DNA of 64,000 nt from DAOPYU01 sp942493245. GTDB taxonomy: Bacteria > Sumerlaeota > Sumerlaeia > UBA8349. Position 1 is the stretch's first letter, and each line of letters starts with the position of its first letter. A program made the translations under genes and the position numbers. The stretch is taken from NCBI GenBank assembly GCA_942493245.1, contig OW818685.1, forward strand, positions 1,178,001-1,242,000, written 5' to 3'. The notes under the pieces were generated by a model. That model was not told where the DNA came from and did not search any database. It saw only the letters and a list, made by a program, of their open reading frames with translations. Positions 61,456 through 64,000 of the stretch are shown in pieces.

Positions 61456-63141
61456 ATGCGTCAGTTTTGGGGTGTTTTGGTTCTACTTTTTCTTGGAACG
61501 TCGGCTTTCGCCCAGCAGGGCGTCAATTCCGCCGGTTCCGGGCAGGCGCAGGGGGTGAAACCGACGCCCACTCCCACCCCGGCGGTTCAACGGGCGGGCG
61601 CGGTGGGCGCTTCAAACCGGGTGTTGATTTCAAAACCGGCGGCGGCCACGCCTCTGCCTCAGCAACCGGCCAACGCGGCGGCTCCCCAGATGTATCGGAT
61701 CAGCAAGCCGGCTTCGGCTCCCGCGCAGCCCGCCGGGAACATCGCCGTTCCGGCTCAGCGTGTTCCGATCTCGAAACCGGCGGTTGAGACTCCCCGGCAG
61801 GACGTGAATGCGGCTGCCGCGGGGGATGATGCGGTTGCGGGGGACGCCGGGGTGGTTCAGCCTGCCGCCGCTCAGGGCGTTCAGCCCGCCGGACAGGGCA
61901 CCCAACCCGGTTCCCCCGTGGTGGTGCGACCGGGCGCTCCGGTCGTTGTGCAACCCGGCGCTCCGGTCGTTGTGCAGCCGGGCGCGCCCGTAGTGGTTCA
62001 ACCCGCCACCGAGGCAACAGCGCAACCGGGCGCCGACCCGAATGCGCCGCAGCGGGAATTGATTTCGGCGGTACCGGTGGACGGGGCGGAAGCGCCGGTG
62101 GCCGGAGCGGACGTCTATATCCTGGCCGGGCAATCGAACATGCAGGGGACCGCGAAGGTCAAGGGATTGCCGGAAGCGTTCGGTAAATCGCTGCCGAACG
62201 TGTTTTTCTGGAATGGCTCCGAGTTCGAGTCGTTGTTGCCGGGCAAGACGAAAGCCAGTGCGCGCGAGGACGAGTTCGGGCCGGAGATTACTTTCGCTGC
62301 CACACTGGCCAACTACCAGCCCACGCGGCTGATTTACCTGATCAAGTGCAATTCCGGAGACGTGGCTCTTCACCACGGTTGGAATGGCGACAACTGGGAA
62401 GGGGGCGAGGCAAAGCCCAGCCGCCAGAATTTCTATCCGGGCGAAGGTCCGGACGACCTGAACGCCGGAATCCAGTATCTCAACCTGCGCAATCAGTCCC
62501 GAGCCGCTCTGGAAAATCTGAAAAAGACCACGTTGCCTTTCCGGGTGCGGGCCATCGTGTGGATGCAGGGGGAGCACGACAGCAAGCAGTTGGAGTCGGC
62601 TCTGGCTTATGCGGCCAACCTGGCGCGTCTGAAGCGTCGGCTGGAAGAGGATCTGGGGTGCGGACCTGTGCCGTTTGTCTATGGGCAGGTGCTGCCCTAC
62701 GAGCCGGCGCTGACACGGTTTGTCGCCCGTCAGGAAGTGCGCGCGAGCCAGCAGGCCGCGCATTGTCTGTCGGGTCAGCCGGTTGCCATCCGGGGCGCCT
62801 GGATGGTGCCGACCGACGGCATGCCGCTCCTGCCCGATACGGTGCATTACGCGCCGGTGGGGCAGGCCATGCTGGGCGAAGCGTTTGCGCTGGGAATGTT
62901 TCAGGCGGAAGAGGTGCTCAAGGTGAAGGCGGCGCAGGAAGCGCCGGCCGGGATACTCCCCGCTACGGGTGCTCCGACGACCCAAACCCTGACGGGTCAG
63001 CCAGCGACGGGTGCCGGTGTTCCGGTTCAACAGCCGGTTGTGGTTCCCGGTCAGCCGGTGGTCGTTCCTGTGCAACCCGGGGTTGAGCCAGTGGGGGGGC
63101 AGCCGGGAACTGTGCCTGAAGAAAACACGCTGCCTGTCTGA
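61456..63141 (+). CDS. Secreted SASA-type carbohydrate esterase with low-complexity arms
   Basis: This 561-residue protein has a signal peptide (ending SAFAQ). A 200-residue Ala/Pro/Val/Gln-rich arm with repeats of VPISKPA-like and PGAPVVVQ units follows. The SASA/sialate O-acetylesterase domain (PF03629) runs from about residue 220: VYILAGQSNMQG carries the nucleophile serine, LIYLIKCNSGD the oxyanion block, VWMQGEHDS the next, and DTVHYAPVGQ the final Asp/His. A second Pro/Val-rich arm ends the protein. It should deacetylate a glycan outside the cell. A CAGGAGGAG-type ribosome site precedes the ATG. Confidence 0.87.
   Translation: MRQFWGVLVLLFLGTSAFAQQGVNSAGSGQAQGVKPTPTPTPAVQRAGAVGASNRVLISKPAAATPLPQQPANAAAPQMYRISKPASAPAQPAGNIAVPAQRVPISKPAVETPRQDVNAAAAGDDAVAGDAGVVQPAAAQGVQPAGQGTQPGSPVVVRPGAPVVVQPGAPVVVQPGAPVVVQPATEATAQPGADPNAPQRELISAVPVDGAEAPVAGADVYILAGQSNMQGTAKVKGLPEAFGKSLPNVFFWNGSEFESLLPGKTKASAREDEFGPEITFAATLANYQPTRLIYLIKCNSGDVALHHGWNGDNWEGGEAKPSRQNFYPGEGPDDLNAGIQYLNLRNQSRAALENLKKTTLPFRVRAIVWMQGEHDSKQLESALAYAANLARLKRRLEEDLGCGPVPFVYGQVLPYEPALTRFVARQEVRASQQAAHCLSGQPVAIRGAWMVPTDGMPLLPDTVHYAPVGQAMLGEAFALGMFQAEEVLKVKAAQEAPAGILPATGAPTTQTLTGQPATGAGVPVQQPVVVPGQPVVVPVQPGVEPVGGQPGTVPEENTLPV
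61906..62001 (+). repeat. Four 24-bp coding tandem repeats
   Basis: Four 24-base units encode PGSPVVVR and then PGAPVVVQ three times in the linker of the esterase. Units two and three differ at only one or two bases, so the array is young and may vary in number. Confidence 0.8.
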
Positions 63142-63442
63142 TGGTCGTGAGTGGGGAGGCGGGGACGCATTTTCCCCCTCTTTCTTTCCAAGGGGCGGGA
63201 GAGCCAGAATTTCGGCAACCACTTTTTTTGCAACATTTTAGACCTTCACTGGAGCGGGAAGGAATTGTGGTTTTCCTCCCCTTTTCTCTTGTGAATTGTG
63301 AGGGATTCTGCCAGATTGAGAAATGAGGCCTGTGAGAGGTCGGGCAAAGCGTTTCTGTCTGTCTTCTCCAATCTCTTGACTCCTCAGCCGTTCAGAGACT
63401 TGTTCTCAGGAAGCAGGCGGTGGAAAGAATCGAGTTTTAGAT
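63142..63442. other. Intergenic region
   Basis: These 301 bases between the esterase and the last partial gene are rich in T and C on the plus strand. I see no gene, terminator or clear promoter. Confidence 0.4.
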
Positions 63443-64000
63443 ATGACCTTTACCCGCCCCCACTCGTTCCATATTCCTGTGATGGGCACGGGGTTTACGA
63501 TTGATACGCCACTCCGGGTGGCCCGTTATGGCATTTCGTCTGTGATTTCGTTAGTGGACGATGTGCTGATTGAACGTGTTCGGCGGTACCACGCCGAACA
63601 GGCGGGAGAACCGTACACGGAAATCCAGTCGAAAGACGAGGACGCCCGTGCCCGGCGTATTACCGCATACTTGGATTTATTGGATGTATTGATTCAACGA
63701 CAAGTGCGGGAATTGAAGGCCGCTCCGTTTGAACCGGGCAGCGAGATCACCCGTTATTACGAACTTTTGCCCGATTCCCCGTTGAAGAGTTTGTATCGTC
63801 AAATGCTGGAAACTCAGGACGGGGAGGCGAAAGCCTGTCTGCAACAGCAATTGCGCGATGCCGTGGTGAGCGGTTCGATTGACGTCAACATCATGACCAA
63901 ACTCGACTGTCTTCACGTGGGGCCGGATGGTCAGCCGTTGCCGCAGAAAACCAGCGATGCGATGTCGGCCCTGCGCGGATTTGCCTTGAGCACGCCGTGT
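63443..64000 (+). CDS. Conserved hypothetical protein, partial (C-terminus beyond window)
   Basis: This open frame starts at ATG 63443 and continues past the right edge, giving 186 codons with no stop. It begins MTFTRPHSFHIPVMGTGFTI, followed by DTPLRVARYGISSVISLVDD and LIERVRRYHAEQAG. I recall the MGTGFTIDTPLKVARYGISSVIS wording from widespread uncharacterised bacterial proteins, but I cannot name a family with certainty. The region is soluble and charged. The ribosome site is weak. A longer sequence is needed to see whether an enzyme domain follows. Confidence 0.7.
   Translation, partial: MTFTRPHSFHIPVMGTGFTIDTPLRVARYGISSVISLVDDVLIERVRRYHAEQAGEPYTEIQSKDEDARARRITAYLDLLDVLIQRQVRELKAAPFEPGSEITRYYELLPDSPLKSLYRQMLETQDGEAKACLQQQLRDAVVSGSIDVNIMTKLDCLHVGPDGQPLPQKTSDAMSALRGFALSTPC

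Noticed and set aside
61630..63222. A 530-residue minus-strand frame opposite the SASA esterase
   Set aside because: It consists of Arg/Gly/His/Leu-rich antisense wording; the plus strand has a signal peptide and a clear esterase domain.
1..64000. tRNA or rRNA genes
   Set aside because: I looked for TTCGA-type T-loops with matching acceptor stems in the gaps and found none I could support.

Overview
The window is a bacterial chromosome segment of moderately high GC, with clear AT-rich patches. It mixes housekeeping translation genes (glutaminyl- and glutamyl-tRNA synthetases, mnmA, queA, apt, transketolase) with many envelope and exopolysaccharide genes. Several families are typical of the PVC superphylum and neighbouring candidate phyla such as Hydrogenedentota or Sumerlaeota: a BSP-peptidase/DUF1080 fusion, a Tat-exported Gfo/Idh/MocA oxidoreductase, a SASA-type esterase, DoxX fusions and CACGAA-type intergenic palindromes. 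This placement rests on gene content only; no rRNA or other universal marker for taxonomy is present.

Layout. 1-4.2 kb: a minus-strand run with a partial gene, a glycosyltransferase, a YbhN-like membrane protein and larC. 4.6-9.5 kb: a secreted BSP/DUF1080 protein, a long gene-poor stretch, a lipoprotein and a DUF445 protein. 9.6-27.7 kb: a plus-strand exopolysaccharide locus. It opens with export and regulation genes (Wza-like lipoprotein, Wzz-like chain-length protein, ExeA/XrtA-type ATPase, CpsD-like ATPase) and a sugar dehydrogenase. A strong sigma70-like promoter (15684-15712) then precedes an AT-rich, probably exchangeable block: beta-helix protein, methyltransferase, FrhB-like iron-sulfur protein, flippase, pyruvyltransferase, polymerase/ligase, two GT2 enzymes and a CapK/PaaK-like enzyme. 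A complete IS3-family element (27706-29124, 27-bp inverted ends, CAG target duplication) closes the block.

29.2-38.5 kb: a deacetylase/glycosyltransferase pair on the minus strand, then a Tat oxidoreductase, an HprK-related kinase, an NTP_transf_5 protein, and a SulP transporter with a CBS partner. 38.7-46 kb: tkt, two unknown membrane or secreted proteins, an AT-rich gene flanked by a broken copy of the wecA-like 3' end, and the wecA-like gene. 46-59 kb: glnS, gltX, a His-rich membrane protein, mnmA, an O-antigen-ligase/TPR protein, queA, a DoxX/aldo-keto-reductase fusion and apt. 59-64 kb: an FGE-domain protein, a small unknown, a SASA esterase and a partial conserved gene.

Much of the window could serve one purpose: lipid-linked sugar is started by the WecA-like enzyme, extended by the glycosyltransferases, flipped by Wzx, polymerised and exported under Wzz/ATPase control, and trimmed by deacetylase or esterase. 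The least explained parts are the HprK-kinase/NTase pair, the FrhB-like protein beside the pyruvyltransferase, the degenerate P-loop of the CpsD-like protein, the DoxX fusion with an internal Tat-like segment, and four families of palindromic intergenic repeats. One repeat family has compensatory stem changes and a BIME-like paired arrangement.
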